From: Meconema thalassinum
Lineage: Eukaryota; Arthropoda; Insecta; Orthoptera; Tettigoniidae
DNA: 64,000 nucleotides
Assembly (NCBI GenBank): GCA_946902985.2
Contig: OX336388.2
Span: 1,212,696,609-1,212,760,608 of the forward strand
Direction of reading: 5' to 3'
Shown in pieces: positions 11,086 to 23,174 of this stretch. Position 1 is the stretch's first letter, and the number at the start of each line of letters is the position of its first letter. The notes beneath the pieces are model-generated. The model made no database searches and had not been told where the DNA came from. It saw only the letters and a program-made list of their open reading frames with translations. The position numbers and the translations under genes are program-made.

Positions 11086-11793
11086 CCGAATACACTCCGC
11101 ATTGGTAATTGTAAGGTCTCCCGAGAGAAAGACTTCAAGTACTTAGGTGAATGGATCAATGAAACTGGCAACGAAAGAAAATCTATAGAAGCAAGCCTAC
11201 AGAAAATGGAAACTGCTTTCCATTTGACAAAACAAGTTTATAACAAAAAATGCCTCTCTTGGAATTGTAAAATTCATCATTATTAAACAGTAGTCTTACC
11301 TACAGCCCTTTATGCAGCCGAGACACTTAACCAACAACATAAAACACTCAGAAATCAATTGGAGATTAAGGAACGCAAAATCATGCGAAAAATTATGGGA
11401 CCAAGAATCAAAGATGGAATACACCTTCCAAAACCTAATGCTGACGTCTATTTGAAAATTACTAAAATCACAGACAGACTCCGTATGAGAAGGATCCATC
11501 TCATGGGGCATTTGGACAGAATGGATCCAACTAGGTTAACACATAAAATCTATACTGTTTTGCAGATAAAGGCAACAAGGTCCAATTGGTACAAACAGGT
11601 GGAAAAGGACTTGGCTGAATTAGGTTTTCCCAATCTCAAGGATCGAGAGGAAATTAGGAAAATTAATCATACACGGGGTTTTGCGGGAGAAGAGAGAAGA
11701 CCTACCAGACACGTCTGGTCGCAGCAGCGAAGACTCGCTCAATCGTTGCGCATGAAGAGTTATTGGGCAAATATCAAGGCCATTAAGTGTTGA
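11086..11793 (+). pseudogene. LINE B C-terminal region
   Basis: After the SINE the reading continues with CKVSREKDFKYLGEWINETGN (frame from about 11110) and a frame change near 11285, then an open 144-codon piece with EIKERKIMRKIMGPR and MRRIHLMGHLDRM. These are the post-RT FKYLG block and the conserved C-terminal block of this clade. LINE C and the fragment at 47105 carry related blocks. Confidence 0.8.
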
Positions 11794-11840
11794 TTCCGCG
11801 TGGTCCTAGGAGACCCATTTGCGCAGAAGAAGAATAAGAA

Positions 11841-12743
11841 CGCTTGTCAACTGCTGGATGTTTGTCCACATCTTCCCCCACAATCGCATGTATCCACCGT
11901 GATAACCATACCACGCTTAGTTAAAAAGTTGTTTCAATTCAAAAGTAGCCATTTTAGGCCTTAATTTTGTGTAAAATAAAGTTCTAGTAAACCACCACTC
12001 GGAAAAAATAAATGCCACATACTCTTGTGTAACTGAGACAGTACTACGAGAAGGAGCATTGGCCTTGCTGTTTCAAAGATTCTTCTGCTGCTGTTTTAAT
12101 TCAATTTAAATTGCCAATAAACGATTTACCATGCGTATTCCATTTCCTGACTACCACACTCACTGGACTTTTCTTTTCCTATTTTGCTTTGCCAGAATTG
12201 TTCACTCGGAATTTCAACATCTAAATCCAATCCAGCGATCTTCGATGAGCGTGGAGAACTATGAGCAAGAAAGTTGAGTATTAAAACTCACCAATTAGTA
12301 CTCAGGGTGTACTGCTCGATAGAGTATGTGCCGTACCACTTGTCTCCCAATATTTGGTTAGCTTTTCTCCCTGGTCTCTACTCCTCTTATTAGCAACAGT
12401 ACTGAAGGAGGGCTGAGTGAATTAAACCATCACACATTCAAGTATCTGAGGGAGTCAAGTGGGACGTGTTGATGAATATATAACACCTTAGCCCCTCTCC
12501 TTTCATGCCTATAGCGTAATTGTAAACAAGTTCCAAATTCCTACTTTCCACTCTCTGAATTACTTGACAACACTTTCACATGTACCATTATTTTCTCAAG
12601 AAGGCCTCTTATTTCTTCCCTACTAGGGTTGAATTTCGCAGGACTTTAACTAGGGGCGTCTACATTTTGATCCAAATGATTTAACTCACCTACTTTTAAA
12701 GAGCTGACTAAGCATGGATGTGTCTACTAAATTAGGTCTTTAT
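11841..12743. other. No gene recognised
   Basis: About 900 bp of AT-rich sequence. I see no domain, tRNA-like head or terminal repeat on either strand. Confidence 0.5.
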
Positions 12744-12947
12744 GAAGGAAGCAAGGAAGAAAGCTTTTAGTTTTACGTGACCGTTTATCTCGCGATCATG
12801 AGCCACGGAATGTCCTTTTACGTGGAACACGAACCACGTGACATGGCATGTCACTTTGAAAATCTCACATGCATTGACCGGTAATCAAACCTGGTACGCC
12901 GTGTTGAGAGGCTAACAGCATAACCGCTGCACCACCACGCCTCCAGG
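12744..12947 (-). mobile_element. SINE-I copy (diverged)
   Basis: On the minus strand it reads from a head near 12945 (GGAGGCGTGGTGGTGCAGCGG) through a B-box-like stretch near 12885 (GGTTTGATTACCGGTCAATG) to a body with CATGTCACGTGGTTCGTGTTCC and a GGAA/TTCC-rich tail at about 12744. The clean copy is at 62903-63099. It is degenerate and no duplication is visible. Confidence 0.75.
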
Positions 12948-12949
12948 GT

Positions 12950-13849
12950 CCATATGACAAACACTTGTTGGAATGGCAACCACCATAATTCCGTGTCAGT
13001 TGTTGTCCAAACTGATCACAGATAAACCTCATCCCTCAAGCATATTCATGTTAAAATACAACCATCATCATCATCATCAACAACATCATCATAATTTTGG
13101 TAAGCCAACTGTCTATTGCTTGATGAGTTTGGGTAGCTTCTTACTATTTGTGGTTGTCGAGAGGTCTATAAAACCCTGTCATATACAGCGCGGGAGCTTG
13201 TTATGAGATGTTAATTTATTAAGACCGCAGTAGCACCGCCATCTCGTTAATGCTAATCAGTGTCTTAAGACTCATTAGCGACAAGACAAGACGAGGGTAG
13301 AGCGTGCTAACTGATGCTCGTTAGCTTCCACTTGAGGGCGACACTGTCGTCGTAATACCTGTCCACACACTCACCGCCTCAATTACGTTTGGAACAAACA
13401 TCAGTTAGTTGAATTATCATCAATAAGTTAGTATGGTACTTTATTTATTTCAATGGATTCACGCCGGTTACTAATAATAATATTAAAACAATACTTCGGA
13501 ATTTGTATCTGCCCATGAAGACAGCTATTGAGGAGCTCAGTCTTGAAGAACGGCTAATTAGTTCCAAGAGCAGGGAATAAAGAAAACTCTTTGAACTCAA
13601 AAACTACACTGTTTCACAAAAAAGGAAGATCTGCACTACCTTTCCCACTCAATCTCCCTGCGTTGATATAGTCCACATAAACTAGTGAGCAACACAGTTC
13701 GACTTCGACAGGCTAGCCACTACAAAACTGGAAGAAAATAATTGACTGTCTGTCTTCCAATACAGCAAACATAGCGAAGGAGAAAGTACAGTCAAAATGT
13801 TACAGAAAGTTGGCGTAACAGCAAACGTCATGAAAAATTAATTGATTCA
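12950..13849. other. No gene recognised
   Basis: No coding domain or repeat family recognised. A short CAT-type repeat lies at about 13060-13092 (poly-His in one frame). The rest looks unique. Confidence 0.45.
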
Positions 13850-13912
13850 ATAACTTATTTATTTATTTGTTTACTTGTTAATTTACTTATTTATTTATTT
13901 ATTTATTTATTC
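13850..13912. repeat. TTTA simple repeat, left of SINE-A
   Basis: Degenerate ATTT/TTTA units. The same repeat continues after the SINE at 14244-14292, so the SINE inserted into it. Confidence 0.85.
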
Positions 13913-14247
13913 TGGAAGCCTCCGTGGCTTAGGCGGCAGCATGCCGGCCTCTCACCGCTGGGTCCGTGGTTCAAATCCCGGTCACTCCATGTGAGATCTG
14001 TGCTGGACAAAACGGAGGCAGACAGGTTTTTCTCCGGGTACTCCGGTTTTCCCTGTCAAAATTTCATTCCAGCAACACTCTCCACTATCATTCCATTTCA
14101 TCTGTCATTCATTTAATCATTGCCCCAGAGGAGTGCGTCAGGCCTCGGCAGCCGGCACAGTCCATATCCTCGCCGCTAGATGGGGGCTTCATTCATTCCA
14201 TTCCTGACCCGGTCGGAGACTGGAAGCAGGCTGTGGATTTTCATTTT
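13913..14247 (+). mobile_element. SINE-A copy in TTTA repeat
   Basis: Same family as at 7800: head GGAAGCCTCCGTGGCTTAGG, B box GGTTCAAATCCCGG, CGCCGCTAGATGGGGGC near the end. The repeat on both sides hides the duplication. Confidence 0.92.
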
Positions 14248-14250
14248 CAT

Positions 14251-14289
<39 letters not shown>

Positions 14290-14292
14290 TTA
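14244..14292. repeat. TTTA simple repeat, right of SINE-A
   Basis: About 11 ATTT units, continuous in type with 13850-13912. Confidence 0.9.
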
Positions 14293-14559
14293 ACTTGTTT
14301 CACTTATGTTACCAGATTTTTTACAGAATCTTGTAGAACACAATTTTAACTGCCCGTAAGCGAATAAAAATCTTTTTTTTTTGGACCCTGTGCCCCATGG
14401 TAGGGGAGGGGGTTGGGATCCCAATTGAATTATTATTGTTTCGTTCCATTTAGAGACTTGAGTTATCGTGGGCATCAGTTCCCTGTTCTAGTGCATGTGT
14501 AGAATATATTTGATAACTGGGGTTATTGTTATTGTAACTAGCCTACCCGTGTTAGCCTA

Positions 14560-14760
14560 CTGAGGCTAATTTTCAGAAGGAAGCGGGTGTGGATGTTAAA
14601 GACCATCACGGCATTTGTCTGGTGATAGAGTGAGAAATGACTTCCAGGATGACCAAGAAAGGGATTACAGCAGCATAATCCATTTCCCTTCTTGGCTGTC
14701 CTACCGAGGCTAGGATTGAAATCCCCCATGGCTGCAATGGAAATAATGCCCAGGCCACTC
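14560..14760 (-). mobile_element. Degenerate SINE (SINE-G-like)
   Basis: Contains the reverse complement of a core motif close to CCAGACAAATGCCGTGATGG and a B-box-like GATTTCAATCC on the minus strand near 14710-14722. It resembles the SINE-G body but is too diverged to bound precisely. Confidence 0.5.
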
Positions 14761-15315
14761 TGAAAATGTAATTAGATATCACTAGATCATGATAGCAAAT
14801 TCTTAGCGAATTATTGTGACATTCAATTTCTAAATGCAGTTAACATTTTACTATTGAAAAGTACAATTCGCGTTTGACATTTCAAATAATGGTGGGGTAT
14901 TATTCCGTGGAAGTAAACACCAATTCCAATAGCCAAGTGTCCACAAGTATAGGACTCAACTGAAGCATCGTTTCTCAAATCCACAATATTCACCCTGCAA
15001 TGTGTGGTTGTGAACACGTAAATTAATTGACGTAACAAAGCCTTTCCTGAAATTTTAAATAAAATAACTGACTGGCAGGTAGCTTAATCAAGATTGATCC
15101 AATGGCCAGGTGGTGAAGAATCCTGTCTTGACTTGTCCTAAGCAAGTTAATCGGTGTGAGAGAAATATTACTTAAAATCTACGAAGAATACAATGGGTGA
15201 TGAATCTGTATGCACGGTTTGTTTTAGCAAACAACAATTGAATACCGATTAAGCCTGAACCCCAAAATATGGTCTAGTATTAAGAAAAAAGACCCCTTGA
15301 TGAATGCAGTATTTT
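14761..15315. other. No gene recognised
   Basis: AT-rich; nothing recognised on either strand. Confidence 0.5.
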
Positions 15316-16655
15316 TGATGTGTAACATCTTTCCACTCGGTTGCTGGATATTTTTGAGGGAGTGATTTTGAAAAATGGGACGGAAGTGGATCGGACGGAA
15401 GTGTGTAAGACGCACTGGTTTCATCTGGCAGTGGTTACAGGAAACAATGAGGGCGCGGTGTTTGAGATTGGTACCATGACGCACTGTCGGCCATGTGGAA
15501 TGTATATCACATACGGATTACTTCAAAGTTTGGAGGCGCCATTACAGATATTTCTACAATAAATCATCTTCAAGTTGTCGTTCTTTGGTGTAAAAATATT
15601 CATTATATCATATTTGCTGAACACAATTATGATTTATTAAGAGTCTGTTTTTCAATCTCTGGATAAAAATTATGGGCATCCCCTCCACGAGTAACTTTGC
15701 TCAACACTTTCATACTGAACGGTAAACACTCATGCGAACTCTGGTGTCAACTGATTCAAACACAAACCACATTTTAAAAGTATTTGCATCAGTATTTAAA
15801 TGATGATATGCTTTAATATGAAACATTATAACTCGTCGGCAAAGCCGGTATTGTGTTTCTGCACAATGGCTATTGAGATATTACCCCACATTGCGGTAAT
15901 GCAGTGATCAATGTGATAGGCCTATATATCGATGTATTTATATGGGAACTTGGTTAGCCTTTCATAGACCACTATAGGAATTCCCTTTACTGTCACGCAG
16001 GCGTATTCATAACTAATTTAAAACTCAATTCCACGCAGGACCATTATCGAAAAAAAATGGAGCATAAAAATACTTCCATATTATTACCAGCACGTGAAAA
16101 TAAGTAACTGTCTTGTTCTGTAAATTACTGTGGTTGTAATGGTTGCGTGGATGGCATCTTGGTCTGCGAATCATGAGGTCTCAGGTTAGAACCCCAGTCT
16201 CGGCAATTATTTTTGCTACCGGATTATCGATTTAAACGATATCTAGCATAACATTATGCGTTATTTTAACAGAATCTACCTGAAATTACGATTTATCTCA
16301 TTTTAATTACAATAGTTTGCACCAAGCAGGTGTTGGGAAATTTGATTGTATTGAACATTATTTCTAGTAGTCTATAGACAGGCTAGAGACTATGGTTTCA
16401 TTCCTCCTCTTAATTTACAATATAATATGTGATGTTTGTTCAATCAAGTGTGACAGTAGCATATTTCCAATTCAATCTATTCATTCATCATAGTACCAGT
16501 ATGAAAACGGAGCGTAAATTAACATTTTAAGAATGTCCAAGCTGTGTAGTATACGAGTAGGATAACATGTCACATGATTTCACATACATATCATCTCAAT
16601 TTCATAGTAGGATAACATGTCAGATGTTACACATCATATGCGACTACAGTAAGGC
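15316..16655. mobile_element. Element Y, copy 1
   Basis: Paralogous over most of its length to 26218-27385. Near its ends sit perfect 15-bp inverted repeats, TGATGTGTAACATCT at 15316-15330 and its complement at 16622-16636. Similarity to copy 2 extends past the right one for about 20 bp (to GGCTCGT), so the true ends may lie outside. It includes a degenerate tRNA-like stretch at about 16140-16205. No transposase frame is visible. It could be a non-autonomous DNA transposon. Confidence 0.6.
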
Positions 16656-16659
16656 TCGT

Positions 16660-17829
16660 ATCTTTTTAAATACTTCTGTCAGCACAAGATAAAGAAAAAT
16701 GTGTATTTTCATGGATGTATGTCCTGTTTATGGCTGTGAATATTTGGAAGTTACTCAGGTATGAGTGGTGATGAGTAATGGTATTATGGGCATAGCCAGT
16801 GTCTGTGGATGCAGTGAAAGGAGCCTTCATAGGATAGTCGTACTGCTCTGACTCAGTGAGGAAAGCGACAGTTAAAACACATTCCTCACTTTACCAAGCA
16901 CGCCTAATTGTAGCGTTGCCTTTGGTTTTGGATTTTATGGTGTCATGTTTTCTAGGATCTAACCAGTCTCCGGACTGATTACTTCACAGACAGACACCCT
17001 AAGAGAAGATTCAGCAAGGGAAAAATCAATCTTGTTTCAATTGCATGTATGAATCATTATAATTAGGCCCGTATTCTTTGGTGGTCTCTACATGTCGTGG
17101 TCTGCGTGTTAAACAGCTTCCAACTTCTCTACTTTTTCACCCCTGCCCTGTCCTCTCGTGACCTCATTAAGTTAAGTGACTGAGTCTACTCATTTTATGA
17201 GTAAATAATAGTGATTTAGAAATGAAATTAGCTTCTCCCAAGGGACTTTCCAACATTATGAAGCTCGCTATGAATCAGTGGTTGAAGAAAGAGATCCATC
17301 AGGGAGCATGCCGCCAGATGGATGTGAAAGGGAACATCAATCACGGTATGTGAATACCAACGTCGGCTCTGTTTACATGAGTAGTGGGTGGAGGCAGGGC
17401 TATGCCCCCACCGCAATACAACCCACTGCGATTGAAGTTTCAGAAGAAAGACAGCAATCGATTGAAGCCAGACGTAGGAACTGAATAAAGATAAAGAAAA
17501 GAATGGCTATAGCAATGTTAGTGTTGCTTTTAAGTGCTCCGGACACTGCATCATGGTCATTAGCCCCATGTACTTGTGAAGGTGTGTGTTTTTCTTACCC
17601 GTATGGGTTAACCTGCAACGTAACTTTGCACCTTAAAAGTTGCACCACGTTTTTAAAGGGGTCTATAAGTCCAGAGATCGACGGTTTGAATCTCGATGCT
17701 GGCAACGACTATCCTCAGTCTGGTTTATTGCCGGATTTTCCACAGTCCCTCCACGAAAGTGCCGGAACGGTAACTTGTTCCATGTAGCGAGGCACCTACC
17801 CTAATCCCGGAGCCACCTTCTGTGGTCTG
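16660..17829. other. No certain gene
   Basis: About 1.1 kb without a recognised repeat. A 94-codon frame at 17503-17787 (+) begins with a hydrophobic stretch (MAIAMLVLLL) and has six Cys in residues 23-49, which could mimic a secreted peptide. Its second half overlaps a B-box-like string (GACGGTTTGAATCTC) and low-content repeat-like sequence, so I treat it as probably chance. Confidence 0.35.
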
Positions 17830-17985
17830 GAGGGACGTATTGACATTTCTTATCCAAAGATCATGGGTTTGATTCCCGGCTCAGTGAAGAAATTAAATTC
17901 TTATCAGAGGTTGGAACGGGTTATGCTCAGCCTCGTGAGGCAAAAATAAGAAAATGGGTACGGTTCCTTCCTGAGCTAACCTAGA
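17830..17985 (+). mobile_element. SINE-G fragment
   Basis: Contains GGGTTTGATTCCCGGCTCAG (B box), AATTAAATTCT and GTTATGCTCAGCCTCGTGAG, matching the SINE-G head and body found at 43117. Truncated and diverged. Confidence 0.65.
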
Positions 17986-18272
17986 AATGGAATATTTCAT
18001 TGTTCAAACCTCTACTCCAGGTAGGCCTAAATGCCAGGATGGTACTAAGGCCATAAACGCCATATTTCAGATCCTAGTCTCTATTACAAAAATAATGCAC
18101 ACGCTAGTACAGCCACCGGAAGGATTCAGGATATCAGACAGATTAAACACACAAACAAGTACTCGGGGTTGATATCCTGGGTGTCCCAAACTCCTAGAAA
18201 CAGTACATTTAGGCCTATATCAACAACAATTCATCTTCCTGGATTTAAAATATAAAAAAACATGCATACTAA

Positions 18273-18770
18273 GTTGTTGATGTTGTTTGAGTCTTCAGTC
18301 ATTTGACTGGTTTGATGCAGCGCTCTATGCCTCCCTGTCCTGAGCTAATCGTTTCATCTCTACATAGCTACCACACCCTACGTCCGATGAAATCTGTTTA
18401 ACATATTCTAACCTTGGTCTACCCCTAGAGTTCTTGTCCTCGACTCTTCCTTCCATAACTAAGCTTGCTATTCCTGGGTGTCTTAGTATGTGTCCTACCA
18501 ACCTATCTCTTCTCTTCATTAGCAGTCGCCAGAAACATCTCTCCTCTCCCATTAGTCTTAATATCTCTTCGTTTGTAACCCTATCTACCCATCTGATCTT
18601 CATCATTCTCCTGTAACACCACATTTCAAACGCTTCATTCTCCTCTTTTCTGCTGCACAATAATCCAAGTTTCACTTCCATAGAGTGCCACGCTCCAGAC
18701 AAAGGCCTTCAAAAATGACTTCCTAATACCTAAATCTATATTCGATGTCAACAGATTCCTTTTTTGTAGG
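18273..18770 (-). pseudogene. LINE D: 3' fragment of an RTE-like LINE
   Basis: The minus strand encodes a 5'-truncated C-terminal part: SVALYGSETW (about 18660-18690), EAFEMWCYRRMMKIRW, VTNEEILRLMGEE, RDRLVGHILRHPGI, GRPRLEYVKQI and EMKRLAQDRE. This is the standard end of ORF2 in one RTE-like group. The 3' UTR follows, with CAAACCAGTCAAATGACTGA near 18290-18315. A frame break separates ETW from EAFEMW. The same family is present at 31070-31715. Confidence 0.88.
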
Positions 18771-18945
18771 TTCTTTACACGCCATAAATCATGACACGGG
18801 TCTGTCGGCTTTACTTCCCCTCCAAAGGAAGGTATATTGAGGAATTTTAACGCTCTTAAAAATCTGACGGCTTCGGCCGGGTTTGAACCCGCCATCTTAG
18901 GCATAGCAGTTTAGCAAGCTACCGACAACGCTACGTCCCTTTTAA
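18765..18945 (-). mobile_element. SINE-B fragment
   Basis: The minus strand reads the SINE-B head: GTTGTCGGTAGCTTGCTAAA, B box GGGTTCAAACCCGGCCGAAG, then TTTTTAAGAGCGTTAAAATT and GGGGAAGTAAAGCC. It ends about where LINE D begins (18770), so the two may share a junction. Confidence 0.8.
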
Positions 18946-18949
18946 TTAT

Positions 18950-19110
18950 TACGTACATTGGTCTGTAGAGACACCGGAGTGTCGGGTTTTCACCGGGAAG
19001 GTGAAACAACTCCTTCGCAATTGAAAAACGTCAAAATCCAACTGACTGTGTCAGTATTCGATCCTCCAACTGCGAGAACCATGCCACGCGGCTAACCAAA
19101 TACGAAAATA
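18950..19110 (-). mobile_element. Possible degenerate SINE-F-like piece
   Basis: Has a B-box-like GTTCTCGCAGTTGGAGG region and an ACCGGAGTGTCGG string comparable to the GGCACCCCGGCGTCTC region of SINE-F, but it is heavily diverged. Confidence 0.3.
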
Positions 19111-19737
19111 CGGTGGAGTGAATTAGTACCTGATGAGTTGGGATTGTAACGGTTGCCTCAAAACCCTTTGTTTCTTTCCCCTCCAGGGATTATTTATGTC
19201 CCCCACTCAGGTGCGCCATAAGACCATAAAAAGCTAGTGTTAACGACAAGTCTTAATGAAGCTGCTTATATTGTCACGCTCTTAGCACCACTCCAAGACA
19301 CAGGGGGAGAGATGTTCCACAAGATAACCAGCTATCTTCCCAACTTAACTACCACACTGACCACTGTAGGAAATGAAGCGAGTAGATGACGTTTGCTCGC
19401 GATACCTCACGATTAATGTCCAAGATAAAAAGACACATTTCCACTTATTTAATATCAACTCCACTGAACACAGAATAAACATGCTTGGATCAATATCAAT
19501 ACAATTTGTTATTTTTACTGCTAATCAAGTGTTTTCTTTATCACAACGGGAACTATTCTCACACAGTCCACCTATTGATATACAGGATTAGTCATTTACT
19601 TTGTCCAACTCAAATCTTTTGTGTTGGTACTTCATTTCGGTGTTTGAAACTAAAATGATCATCAACCTTATAAATTTGTGTGTTTTTTCTTCAGACTTTG
19701 TGCCTCTCTTAAACTCTCTTGGTAATTGAAGCTGTAT
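19111..19737. other. No gene recognised
   Basis: No domain or repeat family recognised. Confidence 0.45.
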
Positions 19738-20252
19738 TTGGTTGGTTGGTTGGTTCGTTGGTTTAGGGGTTGCGACAACGCGGTTATTTAGCCCCGTATA
19801 CTATGGGTGTGTATAGAATCTGTCTGATAACCGGTGTTACTTGTGATGGCTATAAGAGTACGTGTTATCTGTAATTCGGGTGACGACTGCAGACGATCAA
19901 TTTCAAGCACTTCCTACTATTGCTACCAAATGCTACCGTCAACGACACCTAGCTATGGACTTAGCTACTAGATGCCACTGCAACCAGTACCTGGTGGAGA
20001 ACGTTGGAACTTAAGAGCATTAATCAAATCTAACCTACAAATTAAGCTTCACACAATTTATAGCAGTTAGTGGAAGGTTCTTTTACATGCTATAAATCTA
20101 TGACATGTGCTCGCCGGCTTTACTTCCCCTCCGAAGGACGGCATACTGAGGGATTTTTAACGCTCTTAAAAAACGACGACTTCGGCCGGGTTTGACCATG
20201 CGATCTTGGGCATGGAAGCTCAGCATGCTACCAACTACGCCACCGAAGCCCC
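19738..20252 (-). mobile_element. SINE-B copy
   Basis: Near full length on the minus strand: head near 20250 (GGCTTCGGTGGCGTAGTTGG, B box diverged), GGGGAAGTAAAGCCGGCGAG, then the long tail with GGGGCTAAATAACCGCGTTG and a 3' end of AACCAACCAACCAA at 19738. The flanks AGCTGTATTT and AGCTGTAATT may be a diverged duplication. Confidence 0.85.
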
Positions 20253-20259
20253 TGTAGCT

Positions 20260-21690
20260 GTAATTACACAGGCCTGCAAAAAGAAAAATATCTGCGACAC
20301 AAAAGGAAAAATAGATATGTTTGGTTAACTGGGGGCTGATGACCACCATGTCACAAGTTTCCAAATGAAACAAATACTGTAGAAAGGTAATAGATCCCTT
20401 TCGTCTTACGGACCGTTCCCTCGTGGTTACTGAAAGGAGCACACATATACAAGGTACATAACTCAGCCTGTTAGAGGGCTGGAGATGCGCGGAGTGTTAT
20501 TCTATAATCTCCATGACACAGTACAGTCCCAAGATAGACAGCCCCGCATCTCTTGCCACGCGCCTTCCCGCTTGCGCCTGACAGCTCGATTTCCCGCCGA
20601 GCTCCCCTTCCACCTGGCCTTGACAATAACCGACTTCACGCGCGGCAGAAACAGAAAAGAAAGTCTATATTTCAAGTTGGAAAGAGCATCCTGTGAAGGA
20701 AATATTGAATAAGCCTTCACCCTTTCCTCTTATACTCAAGTTAGGAATGTGTACAACAGGACAAACCAACCTACCTGGCGTTTTCAAATACTCCGAACAG
20801 ATAATACGTTCAACTTTACTATTGTAAACGTACCAACTAAACATTCTGTACTACTGTACGTAGACAGTTACCATAGCAACTAGTGTGCATTATTAATAGA
20901 AACTTCAGATGATGATGATGAAGATGCTGCATTACAGTATTAAAGCTATGGATCTCTTCCCCTCATCTGCATAGAGATGCGTAGAAAGTAGTGATACTAC
21001 CTGTCATAATATCTCTCGCTGAACACTAACTTAAGAGTAATAATAATAATAATAATAATAATAAAAATAAAATATACCCAAGGAGACTTTCAGCTATTAG
21101 TCTCATCTACAAATCTCTGCTTATGAACGAGTCGCCTCCATGATCCCTTCATGGCAGTTAGCGCTGCTGCTTCCACTGCTTCCACAACTTGGAATCTTCA
21201 TCTATTGATCTAACCATCGCCTCCTAGGTTTATCTCTGATTTTCTCGCTATCTATAGCCGAGTTCGTTTATCTATTAGGTAATATCTCCCCACCCCCATT
21301 CTCCCATTCACCTGCTAACAATGTTTTGATCACGAAGATTCCAAAGAGAAATCCGGGTTTGTCTACATTGTTGAATCAGCTCAATAACTCAGTATTCTCC
21401 AATTATATCCATAACCTTCTGTAAACAATTGGTATTGTAACTTTCAGTGAGTCAACACAAAATAATTCCAATTACTGGAATTTGTGAAAAAGATAGCATC
21501 ATATATAAATTATATATAGTCTATATATATACATTGTTATGGACTATTGAAAAAGGAGAAAACTAAGAGATGACATGTTTCGCTCGTGAAGCGAGCATCA
21601 TCAGATCCAAATTTAGAAGACAAGACTTTACATAACACCACCAAACTTACAGTGACACCCACACATAGTCTTTGCCCTCCAAAAGCTAAA
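20260..21690. other. No gene recognised
   Basis: Mostly unique-looking. A GC-richer stretch lies at 20485-20650 with overlapping frames on both strands but no domain. An AAT repeat is at 21038-21063. Near 21570-21600 is a small hairpin, CGCTCGTGAAGCGAG, followed by CATCATCAGATCC, a pattern I associate loosely with ends of some retroelements. Confidence 0.4.
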
Positions 21691-22483
21691 TACGAAGGGC
21701 GTACCATATTGTTTTACACTTTATTCTTTCTACCCCAAATGAAGTACATTACACATCAGTTGTTACGTCCACCGTCTCAACATAATCTCCTTGTAACTTG
21801 ATGCACTTTCGCCATCGATGTGTCAGTCTCTCCAGACCTTCCTGAAACCATTCTTTCGGAGTGCTGCGTACCCATGCCTTGACAGCTGTGGCCAGTGGTT
21901 TATTCATGTTCCCGAACAGTTGAAAGTGCCAAGTCGGGAGAGTATGGTGGTATGGCAGCACCGTGAATCCCATTTGATCAATGGCAGCGGTGGTCTCACG
22001 GCTAGTGTGGGGGCGGGCATTGTCATGTTGCATTAGCACACCTTTAGCCCATATTCTTGGCTGCTAAGTTCGAATGGCACGACGTAAGCGCTTAAGGGTT
22101 GCCACATATGCTGCATTGATATTCGTGGTCCCCAATTCCAGCCAGTCAATGAGGATGATGCCCTTTGTGTCCCAGAACATTGTCGCCATTCGCTTGCCAA
22201 CTGATGGCACTGTTCGACATTTCATTGGCGGTGGACTGCCCCTATGCTTCCATTGCATGGTCACCGTTTTACGGATTTTGCAGAACTGGACACAGCTGTC
22301 AAGGCATAGGTACGCAGCACTTCGAAAGAATGGTTTCAGGAAAGACTGACACATCGATGGCAAAATTGCAAAAAACTACAAGGAGATTATGTTGAGAAGG
22401 TGGACGTAACAACTGATGTGTAATGCATTTCATTTGGGTAGAAAAATATAAAGTGTAAGACAATAGATATTACGCCCTTCGTA
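21691..22483 (-). mobile_element. Mariner remnant with inverted duplicated 3' ends
   Basis: Bounded by TACGAAGGGCGTA at 21691 and its complement ending at 22483, consistent with a mariner terminal repeat flanked by TA. The left arm (21691-21898) and right arm (about 22285-22483) are inverted copies of the same 3' end of a mariner transposase gene plus UTR, by eye about 85% alike. Between them is the middle of the transposase on the minus strand. It would form a large foldback. Confidence 0.8.
21799..22363 (-). pseudogene. Mariner transposase fragment
   Basis: On the minus strand the order is MQWKHRGSPPP, then ATMFWDTKGIILIDWLELGT (mariner FWDxxGxxLIDxLxxGTT block, catalytic Asp of DD34D), a frame break near 22050, then MLMQHDNARPHTS (second catalytic Asp in HDNARPH), LPTWHFQLFG (degraded SPDLxPxDYHLF) and RWRKCIKLQGDYVE. 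The N-terminal DNA-binding domain is missing. The broken frame and the altered third catalytic region mean no activity. Confidence 0.88.
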
Positions 22484-22484
22484 T

Positions 22485-23174
22485 AAAAATAACAAGCCTG
22501 TCAGAATTTTAGTAAGTATGTTAATTATTACTAATAAATATTAAGGCATTAACCACCCGAAAAATAATAACTATTTATTTTAATGTTGCAAATCTTAGAA
22601 ATGACTATCCCATCAACAGTCTTCCTCTCCCAACTAACCTATGGATGTGTAGCTACTGTGCAATTTCTGTGATACACTTGAGCAATAAGCCCTAAACTAC
22701 TATACAGTAGAATAGTAAACTACAGTAATATGCTCCATCGGCATAAAATTCCCAAACGTTGTTTAATTACTATTTCAGGCTACGTGCATGGACATTCGAT
22801 CTGTCTCCTATCAGGGAACTTGTAACATTCGAAGCATTTTAGATATTATTCCATCGGAAACCAATTATAACTGTTGGTTGCAATATAATGGATTGAAATG
22901 CGATGCCCAGCAGCATAGTTACTGAAGCAGCAACTTTATTGCTCCTCTCCCCCACCATCCCTCAGCCTTGAGGAAACTTCCCTACTACACCAGTATATCT
23001 CTGATTAAATTGAATAAAATTAAGAATGCCAGCAAGAGAAGTAATCTTCCTATATTAGCAGTTCTTCCTTCAAATAGCAAATAAATGCACATAGTTATAT
23101 ATGGCCACCGACTGTGGGTGTTCGAGTTAATTTTCTCGGTAACCTTGGGAATTTACGGTAAGCAACGATAAAAA
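22485..23174. other. No gene recognised
   Basis: AT-rich sequence with no domain and no repeat structure that I can recognise. Confidence 0.45.

Larger units (their letters stand above)
8340..11840 (+). mobile_element. LINE B: degraded RTE-like non-LTR retrotransposon
   Basis: A nearly complete but broken non-LTR element: endonuclease (8408-9172), linker (9262-9900), RT with FADD box (10031-10735), C-terminal region (11090-11793) and a short tail with GAAGAAGAATAAGAA. The endonuclease resembles the RTE/BovB type and the tail is short as in RTE; the clade call is from motifs only. Its RT is cut by SINE-A at 10745-11073. Left boundary is approximate. Confidence 0.85.

Noticed and set aside
13021..13095. 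Poly-His segment in an open frame
   Set aside because: CAT simple repeat, no protein context.
17503..17787. 94-codon frame with signal-peptide-like start and six cysteines
   Set aside because: No homologous family recognised, part of it overlaps a tRNA-like/repeat-like string, and a short frame with such a start is expected by chance in 64 kb.
20485..20720. Overlapping open frames on both strands in a GC-richer stretch
   Set aside because: No domain or splice support; higher GC alone lengthens open frames.
22074..22349. Plus-strand open frame across the mariner
   Set aside because: The coding strand is minus (mariner motifs read there); the plus frame is its shadow.
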